Origin: Scytonematopsis contorta HA4267-MV1
Lineage (GTDB): Bacteria > Cyanobacteriota > Cyanobacteriia > Cyanobacteriales > Nostocaceae
NCBI GenBank assembly: GCA_019359035.1
Contig: JAHHIC010000085.1
Location: 1-64,000 of the forward strand
DNA: 64,000 nt
Direction of reading: 5' to 3'
The notes under the pieces were generated by a model, which had not been told where the DNA came from, did no database searches, and saw only the letters and a list, made by a program, of their open reading frames with translations. This document shows, one piece after another, positions 52,704 to 60,729 of this stretch (position 1 is its first letter; the number at the start of each line of letters is the position of its first letter). Made by a program: the position numbers and the translations under genes.

Positions 52704-53324
52704 ATGGTCGCTAACCCACAATACTCAACATATGATTCAACATACATGACTCCAGAAGAGTATCTTTCATGGGAACCAACCCAAGATTTACGCTACGAAT
52801 ATGTTTCTGGAAAAGTTTTTGCCATGACTGGGGGAACAAAACCCCATAACCGCATTGCTTTAAATTTAGCCACAGCTTTAGATAGCCATCTTGCAGATAA
52901 AGGATGCGAGGTATTCATTGCCGATGTGAAGTTACAACTTTCCAGCAAAGGACCTTATCGTTATCCTGATGTTATGGTAACGTGCGACCCCAGAGACAAA
53001 GAAAATAATAAATTTGTGGAGTATCCATGTTTAATTGTCGAAGTTCTTTCTCCTTCCACGGAAGCAAAAGACCGAGGTTCTAAATTTAAAAAATATCGCC
53101 AGTTAGAAACTTTAAAAGAATATGTTTTAATTCAGCCGGAACAAATAGGTGTCGAATGCTTCCGAAAAAACGAACAAGGTCTATGGGTACTTTATTCTTA
53201 CGAAGCAGGGGAAACTGTAAATCTAGAAAGTGTGGGACTTTCTATATCAGTAGAAGCACTTTACCGACAAGTTAATTTTGACAATAACGATGAGCTTGCT
53301 GAAGAGGAAGATGATGAGAAATAG
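52704..53324 (+). CDS. Uma2-family (DUF820) PD-(D/E)XK nuclease-like protein
   Basis: 206 aa. Starts MTPEEYLSWE at ~15-24, then YEYVSGKVFAMTGG, a central PDVMVTCD and LIVEVLSPSTEAKDRGSKF with the Asp, Glu and Lys expected of the nuclease-like core, and an acidic C-terminus (NNDELAEEEDDEK). It is more canonical than the copy at 43641-44195. An AGGAGAA ribosome site lies just upstream. No partner gene. Role unknown. Confidence 0.93.
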   Translation: MVANPQYSTYDSTYMTPEEYLSWEPTQDLRYEYVSGKVFAMTGGTKPHNRIALNLATALDSHLADKGCEVFIADVKLQLSSKGPYRYPDVMVTCDPRDKENNKFVEYPCLIVEVLSPSTEAKDRGSKFKKYRQLETLKEYVLIQPEQIGVECFRKNEQGLWVLYSYEAGETVNLESVGLSISVEALYRQVNFDNNDELAEEEDDEK

Positions 53325-53340
53325 GGAGATAGAGGAATTA

Positions 53341-54960
53341 TTAAGAACTAGATTTGTCATACTCCACTTGACCGTAATCTAACTTAATCAATCTATCTGC
53401 TACATGAAAATAATGGTCGTCATGGCTAATGACAAATACAGTCTTCCCGCGTTTCTTTAAATCAGCTAATATCTGGTTATAAAAAATTTCCCTAAAAATA
53501 GGGTCTTGGTCGGAAGCCCATTCATCAAATAAATATATCGGACGATTTTCTAAATAGGCTGTTAATAAAGCCAGACGCTTTCGCTGTCCTTGTGAAAGAG
53601 CGGTTGTAGATAATTTGCCATTTTCAATCGTAACTTTATTATCTAATTCTAATTTTTTTAAATATTCACGTCCATATTTCTCTGTAGCAGAATTTTTTAC
53701 ACCCAGAATTCTATCAAATAAATAAAAATCGTAAAATACTACGGAGAAATGCTGTCTATACCATTCTCTGTTTTCATCTACAATTGCGTTATTATCCAGA
53801 TGAATTACTCCATTTTCAGGATTATACAAACCTGTAATTAATTTTGCTAGAGTAGATTTACCACTACCATTTCCACCGACTATAAATACTATTTCTCCCC
53901 GACGGAATGATAAATTTATTGGTCCCAGGATAAAGTTGTTGTCTTCCTGGTCTCCCCCGTAGCTGTGGGTAACATGTTTAAGTTCTAACTTCGACCAGTT
54001 TTGCTTTTCCGGTGGTGGGTACTTTAAATATTGTTCGCTGTTACTTGCTAAAGTTAATCCTAGTTTTTCAATTTTTTGTAAAGCTATACTAGCTCTTGCA
54101 AGCTGTTGAAGTTTATCCAACACGCTTTGAAATGGCAACATCATGTAAGTCAAAGTTAATATATACCCTGACTGTACTGTCCTATCAATCGGTAATATAT
54201 TTGGTAAACCGAACAGCAATGAACCCACAAGAACAAAGAATAATAAATTTCCCCATCCTGCTGAAACTGAAAATGTTAATAAAGCCGCTGCATTTTTATC
54301 TCGCGATTTTCCCGCACTCTCCCCCAATTCTTCATCTAAAAACTCATGTCTACGTGTAGCATGTAATTTAAGTTCTTTTATACCAGTTGTAATGGCGTTG
54401 AAATGTTTAAATAACGTGTCTTGTTCTTCCCGTGCTTGATTTAAGAATTTTTGTGCTCTTTCAATAAAAAGTTGAACTGTGCCAATTCCAACCATTAAAA
54501 ATCCCACAGTAAAGCCAAATACCACGAAGGAAAGTGACCCTAAATAAAGCAAACACCCTACAATAATGGCAATATCAACGCAAATAAAAGGTATAGCGTA
54601 AACTGTTGTTGATAAAGTCCCGACATCATCTGTTAGGGTTGCTAATAAACGATTAGCACCGAGTTTTTCTAAATGTCGTAACGGGGAAGATAAAATCCCT
54701 TGACTCAAATTTAACCGCAGTCGATAAACTGCACTTTGGGAAAGGTTTATTAGCAAAACCTGTGAAATCAGGCTATTTAGCAGAACCATTAAGGCTAGTC
54801 CAGCAAAATACCATGCGATTTCTCCTGTAATTGAACCAGTTACGGCACTATTAATTAGTGCTATTAGCCGTGCTGTGCAAGCACCACTGACTAAACCCGT
54901 CAAAATAGCTATTGCCACTTGTAACGAGGAAGCACGTAATAACAACCAAATTAAATTCAT
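53341..54960 (-). CDS. Cyclic-peptide-export-type ABC transporter
   Basis: 539 aa fused permease-ATPase of the PvdE/SyrD cyclic peptide exporter family. Six membrane helices (~8-300) precede an ATPase with Walker A GGNGSGKSTL, signature LSQGQRKRLALL, Walker B YLFDEWASDQDP and H-loop VISHDD. The DEWASDQDP variant is typical of this family. Homologues export non-ribosomal peptides or siderophores, but no peptide synthetase lies in the window. The methyltransferase gene downstream of its start side (55093-55731) is on the same strand and could be upstream in transcription, separated by repeats. Confidence 0.92.
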   Translation of the reverse strand: MNLIWLLLRASSLQVAIAILTGLVSGACTARLIALINSAVTGSITGEIAWYFAGLALMVLLNSLISQVLLINLSQSAVYRLRLNLSQGILSSPLRHLEKLGANRLLATLTDDVGTLSTTVYAIPFICVDIAIIVGCLLYLGSLSFVVFGFTVGFLMVGIGTVQLFIERAQKFLNQAREEQDTLFKHFNAITTGIKELKLHATRRHEFLDEELGESAGKSRDKNAAALLTFSVSAGWGNLLFFVLVGSLLFGLPNILPIDRTVQSGYILTLTYMMLPFQSVLDKLQQLARASIALQKIEKLGLTLASNSEQYLKYPPPEKQNWSKLELKHVTHSYGGDQEDNNFILGPINLSFRRGEIVFIVGGNGSGKSTLAKLITGLYNPENGVIHLDNNAIVDENREWYRQHFSVVFYDFYLFDRILGVKNSATEKYGREYLKKLELDNKVTIENGKLSTTALSQGQRKRLALLTAYLENRPIYLFDEWASDQDPIFREIFYNQILADLKKRGKTVFVISHDDHYFHVADRLIKLDYGQVEYDKSSS

Positions 54961-55092
54961 CCTGAATGGGGAGTAGGGAGTGGGGGGTGGGTAGAGACGC
55001 GATTTATCGCGTCTTTACGAAGTGGGTAGAGACGCGATAAATCGCATCTGTACAAAGTCGGGCTAGGAATCACCTTTTGCCTTTCTCTATAC
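54961..55092. repeat. GGGGAGT stretch and two GAGAC...GTCTC palindromes
   Basis: A G-rich GGGGAGTAGGGAGTGGGGGG run (54969-54988) is followed by imperfect palindromes at 54991-55017 and 55026-55052. These fill the gap between the methyltransferase and exporter genes. Confidence 0.88.
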
Positions 55093-55731
55093 TTACCTAG
55101 TCTCTTTGACCGCTATTAGTAATGCAAGTTCCAACCATTTCCAATAGCAATCGACATCCGTAAAACCGATTTCTCTTAGCCAAGTCAGTTGCGTTTCGAC
55201 ATCTAATAATTTGTTGGATGGGTCATCCTGTTCTAGGGTTCTACCAATTGCTGCTAAAAAACGTTCGTGCAATTTTTGTGTTGGAGAGGATACATGTTCC
55301 AAATTGCAGAAAATCCCACCTGGTTCTAATAAATTAAAAATTTCTTGGTAAAGCGTTAATTTTCGCTCGTGGGTGAGGTGGTGGATAGCAAAGCTGGAAA
55401 CTACTGCATCAAAAGTACCTAGTTCTGGTAATGGTTCATCTAAATTGTGAGCAATTATTTTTACAGCATCATCATTCAAAAAACGTATTTTTACTGCTTC
55501 TAACATTGCAGGAGAAAAATCCACCGCAACACTTTCTACATTTGGGCGTTCAATTTTCAGCAATCCCAGCAACCGCCCATCTCCCGTTCCCAAGTCGAGG
55601 ACGCGCTTTGCATTTTTGGGGACATGCTCTAACAGCACCCCCTCACCTTCTGTTCTGTGAGGAATTTTGTCAGCCTGTGATAAGTAATGCAATGCATGGT
55701 CAGCAGATGCCCAAAGGTTTATTTGCGTCAT
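55093..55731 (-). CDS. Class I SAM-dependent methyltransferase
   Basis: 212 aa. Motif [15 protein letters not shown] (~42-56) binds S-adenosylmethionine; motif II/III areas are [27 protein letters not shown] and [15 protein letters not shown]. It resembles the UbiE/Methyltransf_25-type small-molecule methyltransferases. The acceptor is unknown. It is upstream of the cyclic-peptide exporter on the same strand, 132 bp apart, so a shared pathway is possible but not shown. Confidence 0.9.
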   Translation of the reverse strand: MTQINLWASADHALHYLSQADKIPHRTEGEGVLLEHVPKNAKRVLDLGTGDGRLLGLLKIERPNVESVAVDFSPAMLEAVKIRFLNDDAVKIIAHNLDEPLPELGTFDAVVSSFAIHHLTHERKLTLYQEIFNLLEPGGIFCNLEHVSSPTQKLHERFLAAIGRTLEQDDPSNKLLDVETQLTWLREIGFTDVDCYWKWLELALLIAVKETR

Positions 55732-55933
55732 TTGCTACACTCCTTGCAAGAGCAATTCTCCCACTTTAGCAGACGAAATAAATTTTTCGTGCTTAAAGAA
55801 AATTTTCTTATTATGAACATAGATTTTGTAGTAAATGACACCTTTTTGCCTTAGTTTTACTCAACTAATCTGCACAAACAATAATATAGAACATAAGTAC
55901 CATATGTCAACTATTTTCTTGCTTCTTATCAAA

Positions 55934-56567
55934 AGTCAGCAAGGTTTTGTGCCGAAAGTTAGCAAGGTTGTGTGCCGAAAGTCAGCAAGGTTGTGTGCCG
56001 AAAGTCAGCAAGGTTTTGTGCCAACAGCGAGTAAGGTTTTGTGCCAACAGCGAGTAAGGTTTTGTGCCAACAGCGAGCAAGGTTTTGTCCCGAAAGCGAG
56101 CAAGGTTTTGTCCCGAAAGCGAGCAAGGTTTTGTGCCAACAGCGAGCAAGGTTTTGTGCCAACAGCGAGCAAGGTTTTGTGCCAACAGCGAGCAAGGTTT
56201 TGTGCCAACAGCGAGCAAGGTTTTGTGCCAACAGCGAGCAAGGTTTTGTGCCAATAGCGAGCAAGATGCTCGCACTACGTTGTTTTTGATGGAAAGCGAG
56301 CAAGGTTTTGTCCCGAAAGCGAGCAAGGTTTTGTCCCGAAAGCGAGCAAGATGCTCGCACTACGTTGTTTTTGATGGAAAGCGAGCAAGGTTTTGTCCCG
56401 AAAGCGAGCAAGATGCTCGCACTACGTTGTTTTTGATGGAAAGCGAGCAAGGTTTTGTCCCGAAAACGAGCAAGATGCTCGCACTACGTTGTTTTTGATG
56501 GAAAGCGAGCAAGGTTTTGTCCCGAAAGCGAGCAAGATGCTCGCACTACGTTGTTTTTGATGGAAAG
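55934..56567. repeat. 23-bp tandem array passing into a 62-bp higher-order repeat
   Basis: The left part (55934-56260) is head-to-tail 23-bp units AGCAAGGTTTTGTGCC plus AACAGCG or GAAAGCG/GAAAGTC. The right part (56260-56567) has 62-bp units combining one 23-bp unit, the hairpin GCGAGCAAGATGCTCGC and ACTACGTTGTTTTTGATGGA; ATGCTCGC recurs at 56351, 56413, 56475 and 56537. The hairpin core is shared with the array at 13826-14073. All six frames lack stops over much of the array because the units contain none; I take it as non-coding. Confidence 0.93.
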
Positions 56568-56574
56568 TCTTTTT

Positions 56575-56617
56575 ATTCCCCCCTTCCCTTTTAGGGAAGG
56601 GGGTAGGGGGTTAGGTC
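56575..56617. repeat. Dispersed CCCCTTCCCT...GGTTAGGTC element
   Basis: CCCCCCTTCCCTTTTAGGGA-type hairpin followed by GGGGGTAGGGGGTTAGGTC, the same family as 27336-27508 and 63448-63490. It directly precedes the tetR promoter. Confidence 0.85.
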
Positions 56618-56629
56618 TGTGTGGTCCCC

Positions 56630-56658
56630 TTGACAAGATATTACATTAGCTTTACAAT
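56630..56658 (+). promoter_or_regulatory. Sigma70-type promoter of the TetR operon
   Basis: Perfect -35 TTGACA at 56630-56635, a 17-bp spacer, and -10 TACAAT at 56653-56658. It is 38 bp upstream of the tetR ATG at 56696. This is the clearest promoter in the window. Confidence 0.8.
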
Positions 56659-56675
56659 CGTTAAATAACAATTGT
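56654..56675. promoter_or_regulatory. Probable TetR operator overlapping the -10 box
   Basis: Inverted repeat ACAATCGTT-AAAT-AACAATTGT with one mismatch between 9-bp arms. The left arm overlaps the -10 hexamer and the right arm covers the expected transcription start, so a bound dimer would block initiation: autorepression is inferred. Confidence 0.65.
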
Positions 56676-56695
56676 TCGATATAAATAAAATAAGT

Positions 56696-57271
56696 ATGCC
56701 AAAAATCGTGAATCACGAGCAATACCGAAAGGAGTTGCTCAGCAAGTGCTTTGATTTATTTGCGGAGAAAGGATATGGCTCGATTACCATGCGTAACATA
56801 GCGGAAGGATTGGGAGTTTCTACGGGGACTTTGTATCATTATTTTCCTAGTAAGCGTGCATTATTTGAGTTAATGGTGGAGGAGACGGTTCAAGAAAATA
56901 TTTTAATAGCGTTAGCTTTGGTTGAGGGAAAAAAAACATTACAAGAGCGTTTAGAAGCTTTTGCTGATTATATTGAAACTCATGAAGAAACGTTTATCAA
57001 ACAAACTTATGTTTGGGTTGATTTTTTTCATAATCAAGACTCAAAAGAATCGCAAAACAATGGTTTATGGAAGAGAATTGATGCAAGATATCAGGAAGCT
57101 ATAGATGACATGTTGGGTATTACAGACCCAGTAATCACAGATTTTATAGGTTCTTTAATTGATGGTATTATACTAGAAAAAGTTTGGGGTAATGAAAGAA
57201 TTTGTTACCGGGAACAATTATCTTTACTTGGTAAAATGCTGACACTTTATCTAGAAAAAACAAAAGTATAA
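56696..57271 (+). CDS. TetR/AcrR-family transcriptional regulator
   Basis: 191 aa from the ATG at 56696; a TTG at 56672 would lie inside the operator. Residues ~6-60 form the DNA-binding helix-turn-helix (ITMRNIAEGLGVSTGTLYHY followed by FPSKRAL), and the rest is the all-helical ligand domain. It is the first gene of a probable six-gene export operon and is likely a local repressor released by a substrate of that exporter. The ligand is unknown. Confidence 0.93.
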   Translation: MPKIVNHEQYRKELLSKCFDLFAEKGYGSITMRNIAEGLGVSTGTLYHYFPSKRALFELMVEETVQENILIALALVEGKKTLQERLEAFADYIETHEETFIKQTYVWVDFFHNQDSKESQNNGLWKRIDARYQEAIDDMLGITDPVITDFIGSLIDGIILEKVWGNERICYREQLSLLGKMLTLYLEKTKV

Positions 57272-57325
57272 TAATTATATAATTTTTTATTTATTCTGTG
57301 TAAATCCTAGTCATGAGAGCTAAGT

Positions 57326-58051
57326 ATGGAATCAAATAACGATAGTAATTATTTTAATAATATCCAGTTACTGCCCCATTTGGGTAGATTCACTGACATA
57401 GTTTGCGCGTTAGCGGTTGGCTTGACTTTTCTAGGCTTTCATCTCCCGGAAGGTGCTAGTTCAATGAATGATGGAGAAGTTAATAAGTATTTGATTTCAC
57501 AATTGGAACCACTAGCAAACTATCTTGGTTCATTTTTTTTAATTGTCTTTTATTGGATAGAACACACACAACGCTTTGTATATTACAAAAGAACAGATGA
57601 AAGTCATTTATGGATAAGCGCTTTATACTTAATGAGTATGCTCATCATGCCTTATTCTAATGATTTAATAATTAGTTTTCCTCAGAACTCTCTGGTTAAA
57701 GTTTGGTATAGTTTAAATATATTTTCTATCGGTATATTCTCCTGGTCTAGCTGGATATACGCAACTTTCAACTATCGTTTGATAGATGGGGATTTAGATG
57801 CTAAAACAATAAAATCCATCAGTATTAAATCGTTAATAGAACCTTTATTTTCTCTGGTGATGGTATTGGTGGCGTTTTTGAATCAATCGCTTTGGGATTA
57901 TGTATGGTTTTTGATTCCTGTTGTCTATATAGCAGTGGACAAATATATAGAAAAATCAACAAGTCCCACGGTAAATGGAGAACCTCTTTTATACGATTTT
58001 GAGGAAGACCAGAGCCTAAATGAAAGCGTAATCCAAGAAGATAAGTACTAA
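57326..58051 (+). CDS. TMEM175-like (DUF1211) membrane protein
   Basis: 241 aa with about six hydrophobic spans. The N-terminal motif GRFTDIVCALAVGLTF (Arg21, Phe22, Thr23, Asp24) corresponds to the R-x-F-S-D signature of TMEM175/DUF1211 proteins, with Ser replaced by Thr. Bacterial members form potassium-selective channels. It sits 54 bp after tetR and 22 bp before the DevB-like gene, so it is part of the operon. A channel inside an export operon is unusual; it could balance charge or act as a sensor. The acidic C-terminus is soluble. Confidence 0.8.
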   Translation: MESNNDSNYFNNIQLLPHLGRFTDIVCALAVGLTFLGFHLPEGASSMNDGEVNKYLISQLEPLANYLGSFFLIVFYWIEHTQRFVYYKRTDESHLWISALYLMSMLIMPYSNDLIISFPQNSLVKVWYSLNIFSIGIFSWSSWIYATFNYRLIDGDLDAKTIKSISIKSLIEPLFSLVMVLVAFLNQSLWDYVWFLIPVVYIAVDKYIEKSTSPTVNGEPLLYDFEEDQSLNESVIQEDKY

Positions 58052-58073
58052 ACCGTTTAGTTATAGGGGAATT

Positions 58074-59471
58074 ATGAATATAAAAATTTTATCTAAGCCG
58101 AAAAGTCGTCAATTAATAGGACTAGCCATAGCAGCTACGGTTGTAACTGGTGGGATTGTTTACTACGGTGTTTCCCAGTTTGGGCAAATAGGTAAATCTA
58201 GCTCGCAACAAACTGTAGAAACAATACCACCAATAACGAAAGTAACCGCGTTGGGACGGTTGGAACCAGAAGCGGAGGTTATTAGATTAGCTGCTCCGAT
58301 AGCTTTGGATGGTGACAGGGTAACGAAAGTCCTGGTGAAAGAGAGCGAACGGGTAAAAGCTGGACAGGTTATTGCCATCATGGATTCGAGGGATAAGTTG
58401 CGGGATGCTTTGCTACAGGCACAAAAACAAGTTGGGGTCGCACAAGCGAAACTAGCACAGGTGAAAGCAGGTGCTAAAGCTGGAGAAATTCAAGCACAGC
58501 AAGCAACGGTTGAACGAGTAAAAGCGCAGTTACAAGGTGATAAAAGTCAACAACAAGAGTCTGTTGCAAGGTTACAAGCACAGTCGGAAGGAGATAAAAG
58601 AGCGCAGGAAGAAAAAATTGCTAAGTTACAAGCGCAGTTAGAGGGTGACAGGAGAGCGCAAGAAGCAACTATCGCTAGGTTGCAGGCTGAATTAAATAAT
58701 GCACAAGCAGAATTTGGACGCTATCAAAAATTATTTAGTGAGGGTGCTATTTCTAGTTCGTTGTTTGATACTAGACGTTTGAGTGTTGACACTGCAAAAC
58801 AACAGCTAACAGAAGCACAAGCTGTACTGAATCGTATTAATACAACATCTAGCCGACAACTGGGTGAAGAAAGAGTTGTTTTGCGGCGAATCGAAGCTAC
58901 TAATAATAGGCAAATCAACGAAGCTAGGGTGGGGTTAAGTAGAACTCAGGCTACGGGTAGCAAGCAAATCAGTGAAGCAAAGGCTACTTTAAATAGTGTT
59001 GCGGAAGTTCGTCCGGTAGATGTGCAAGCAGCGCAAGCGGAGGTGGATAATATGATTGCGGCGATGAAGGCTGCGAAAACAAATTATGAGGCTTCGTATA
59101 TTCGCGCACCTATGGCGGGAAGGATTTTGAGAATACATACTCGTGTTGGGGAGAAGATGAGTACCAATGGTATTGCAGATTTGGCACAAACTGACCAAAT
59201 GGTTGCTGTGGCTGAAGTGTATCAAAGCGATATCAGTAAGATTAAGCTGGGACAAAACGCGGTAGTTTCAGGTCAGGCTTTTGATGGTGAGGTGAAAGGA
59301 AAGGTTTATCAGGTTGGTTTGGAGGTGAAACAACAAAATGTTTTTGCTAACCAACCAGGGGAAAATCTTGACCGTCGTATTGTTGAGGTGAAAATTCGCA
59401 TTAATCCTGAAGATACTAAGCGGGTGGCTGGTTTGACTAATTTACAGGTGCAAACGGCTATTGATTTATGA
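58074..59471 (+). CDS. devB: DevB-like HlyD-family adaptor of ABC exporter
   Basis: 465 aa. One N-terminal span (GLAIAATVVTGGIVYYGV) anchors it, followed by a lipoyl half-domain (VTKVLVKESERVKAGQVIAI), a long coiled coil (~115-320) with reiterated KLQAQLEGDRRAQE-type segments, the returning lipoyl part (YIRAPMAGRILRIHTRVGEK) and the C-terminal barrel. DevBCA-type exporters move glycolipids or other cargo to the cell envelope in filamentous cyanobacteria; the heterocyst one exports envelope glycolipids. No glycolipid synthase genes lie nearby, so this is probably a paralogue with other cargo. Confidence 0.92.
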   Translation: MNIKILSKPKSRQLIGLAIAATVVTGGIVYYGVSQFGQIGKSSSQQTVETIPPITKVTALGRLEPEAEVIRLAAPIALDGDRVTKVLVKESERVKAGQVIAIMDSRDKLRDALLQAQKQVGVAQAKLAQVKAGAKAGEIQAQQATVERVKAQLQGDKSQQQESVARLQAQSEGDKRAQEEKIAKLQAQLEGDRRAQEATIARLQAELNNAQAEFGRYQKLFSEGAISSSLFDTRRLSVDTAKQQLTEAQAVLNRINTTSSRQLGEERVVLRRIEATNNRQINEARVGLSRTQATGSKQISEAKATLNSVAEVRPVDVQAAQAEVDNMIAAMKAAKTNYEASYIRAPMAGRILRIHTRVGEKMSTNGIADLAQTDQMVAVAEVYQSDISKIKLGQNAVVSGQAFDGEVKGKVYQVGLEVKQQNVFANQPGENLDRRIVEVKIRINPEDTKRVAGLTNLQVQTAIDL

Positions 59472-59483
59472 ACCACGAAGATG

Positions 59484-59515
59484 CGTTCGCGCAGCGTGCC
59501 GCTTCGGCATAGGGC
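59484..59515. repeat. GTTCGCGCAGCGTG dispersed element
   Basis: Short palindrome-rich GTTCGCGCAGCGTGCCGCTT segment between the devB- and devC-like genes; an inverted relative is at 39403-39422 inside another repeat. Confidence 0.7.
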
Positions 59516-59548
59516 ACGAAGAAGATAGAAAGAAGAGGTGAGAGTAAT

Positions 59549-60715
59549 ATGTTGGGAAAAATGAGGAAAAAAACTCCGCTTGCATGGCGACAATTGATGA
59601 AGGAGAAGACCCGTTTGGCTGTTGCTGTTGCGGGAATTGCTTTTGCGGATGTGTTGATGTTTATTCAGATGGGGTTTGAGGGTGCTTTGTTTGAAGCTGC
59701 TGTTAAACCTCATCGTGAGTTAAATGCTGATTTGGTGATGTTGAATCCACAAATGCAAACTTTATTTGCTGTCAAAAGTTTTCCACGGGAACGTCTGCAG
59801 CAGAGTATGGCTGTGGATGGTGTTAAAAGTGTTGCTCCTATATATATTTCTCTGGGACAATGGCGAAATCCTGAGACTCGTTTGGAGAGAACTATTTTGA
59901 TTTGGGGTGTTGACCCGACACAAAAAACTTTTAAACTGCCTGATGTGAACAAACAATTGGATAAGTTGAAGCCTCTAAATAGGGTGTTATTTGATATTGC
60001 TGGTCGTCCTGATTATGGAGTAACAGAGGAAGGTTTTAAAAAGACAGGGATTTTTGAAACTGAGTTTAATGGTAAGTCTATAAATGTTAGCGGTTTATAT
60101 GTTAATGGTGCATCTTTCGCTGCTGATGGGAATGTTATCGCTAGCGACCAAACTTTTTTAAGGATTTTTCCTAGTCGTAAGGCTGATTCTATTGAAGTGG
60201 GGTTAATTAATCTTAAGCCCGGAACTGATATTGATAAGGTACGTAAACAAATTGAAGCTCTTGTTCCTGATGATGTAATTGTTAGGACTCCAACGCAATA
60301 CGCGGAAATTGAAAAAACCTATTGGGCAAATAGTACTGCTATTGGTTTTATTTTTGGTATTGGTGTGACGATGGGTTTTATTGTCGGAATTGTGATTGTA
60401 TATCAAATTCTTTACTCTGATGTTTCCGACCATTTAGCTGAATATGCTACTTTGAAAGCTATGGGTTATACTGATGGTTACTTGTTAACAGTTTTGGTAC
60501 AAGAATCCTTGTTTTTGGCACTTTTAGGCTATTTACCAAGCTTTCTACTCTCAATAGGGCTATATCAACTGACTATGGCTGCTACAATGTTACCAATTAC
60601 CATGACTGTTGAACGAGCAATCAATGTGTTTATTTTAACTGTCATCATGTGTAGTATTTCGGGTGCTATCGCTATGCGAAAATTACGCTCCGCTGACCCT
60701 GCTGATATTTTTTAG
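59549..60715 (+). CDS. devC: DevC-like ABC exporter permease
   Basis: 388 aa of the MacB/FtsX-like permease type. One N-terminal span (~23-42), a large periplasmic loop (~45-265) and three C-terminal spans (e.g. IGFIFGIGVTMGFIVGIVIV, then the LATLKAMGYTDGYL coupling-type segment). MRKKTPLAWRQLMKEKTRLA at the start is typical of DevC. The ATG at 59549 has AAGAGGTGAG upstream. Works with the DevB-like adaptor and the DevA-like ATPase encoded two genes later. Confidence 0.93.
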   Translation: MLGKMRKKTPLAWRQLMKEKTRLAVAVAGIAFADVLMFIQMGFEGALFEAAVKPHRELNADLVMLNPQMQTLFAVKSFPRERLQQSMAVDGVKSVAPIYISLGQWRNPETRLERTILIWGVDPTQKTFKLPDVNKQLDKLKPLNRVLFDIAGRPDYGVTEEGFKKTGIFETEFNGKSINVSGLYVNGASFAADGNVIASDQTFLRIFPSRKADSIEVGLINLKPGTDIDKVRKQIEALVPDDVIVRTPTQYAEIEKTYWANSTAIGFIFGIGVTMGFIVGIVIVYQILYSDVSDHLAEYATLKAMGYTDGYLLTVLVQESLFLALLGYLPSFLLSIGLYQLTMAATMLPITMTVERAINVFILTVIMCSISGAIAMRKLRSADPADIF

Positions 60716-60729
60716 CTGCTATTATTTTT

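Noticed and set aside
55835-56649. Several overlapping ORFs of 64-163 codons on both strands through the repeat array
   Set aside because: They arise from stop-free 23-bp and 62-bp units read in every frame; products are only reiterated short peptides and no ribosome sites are evident.
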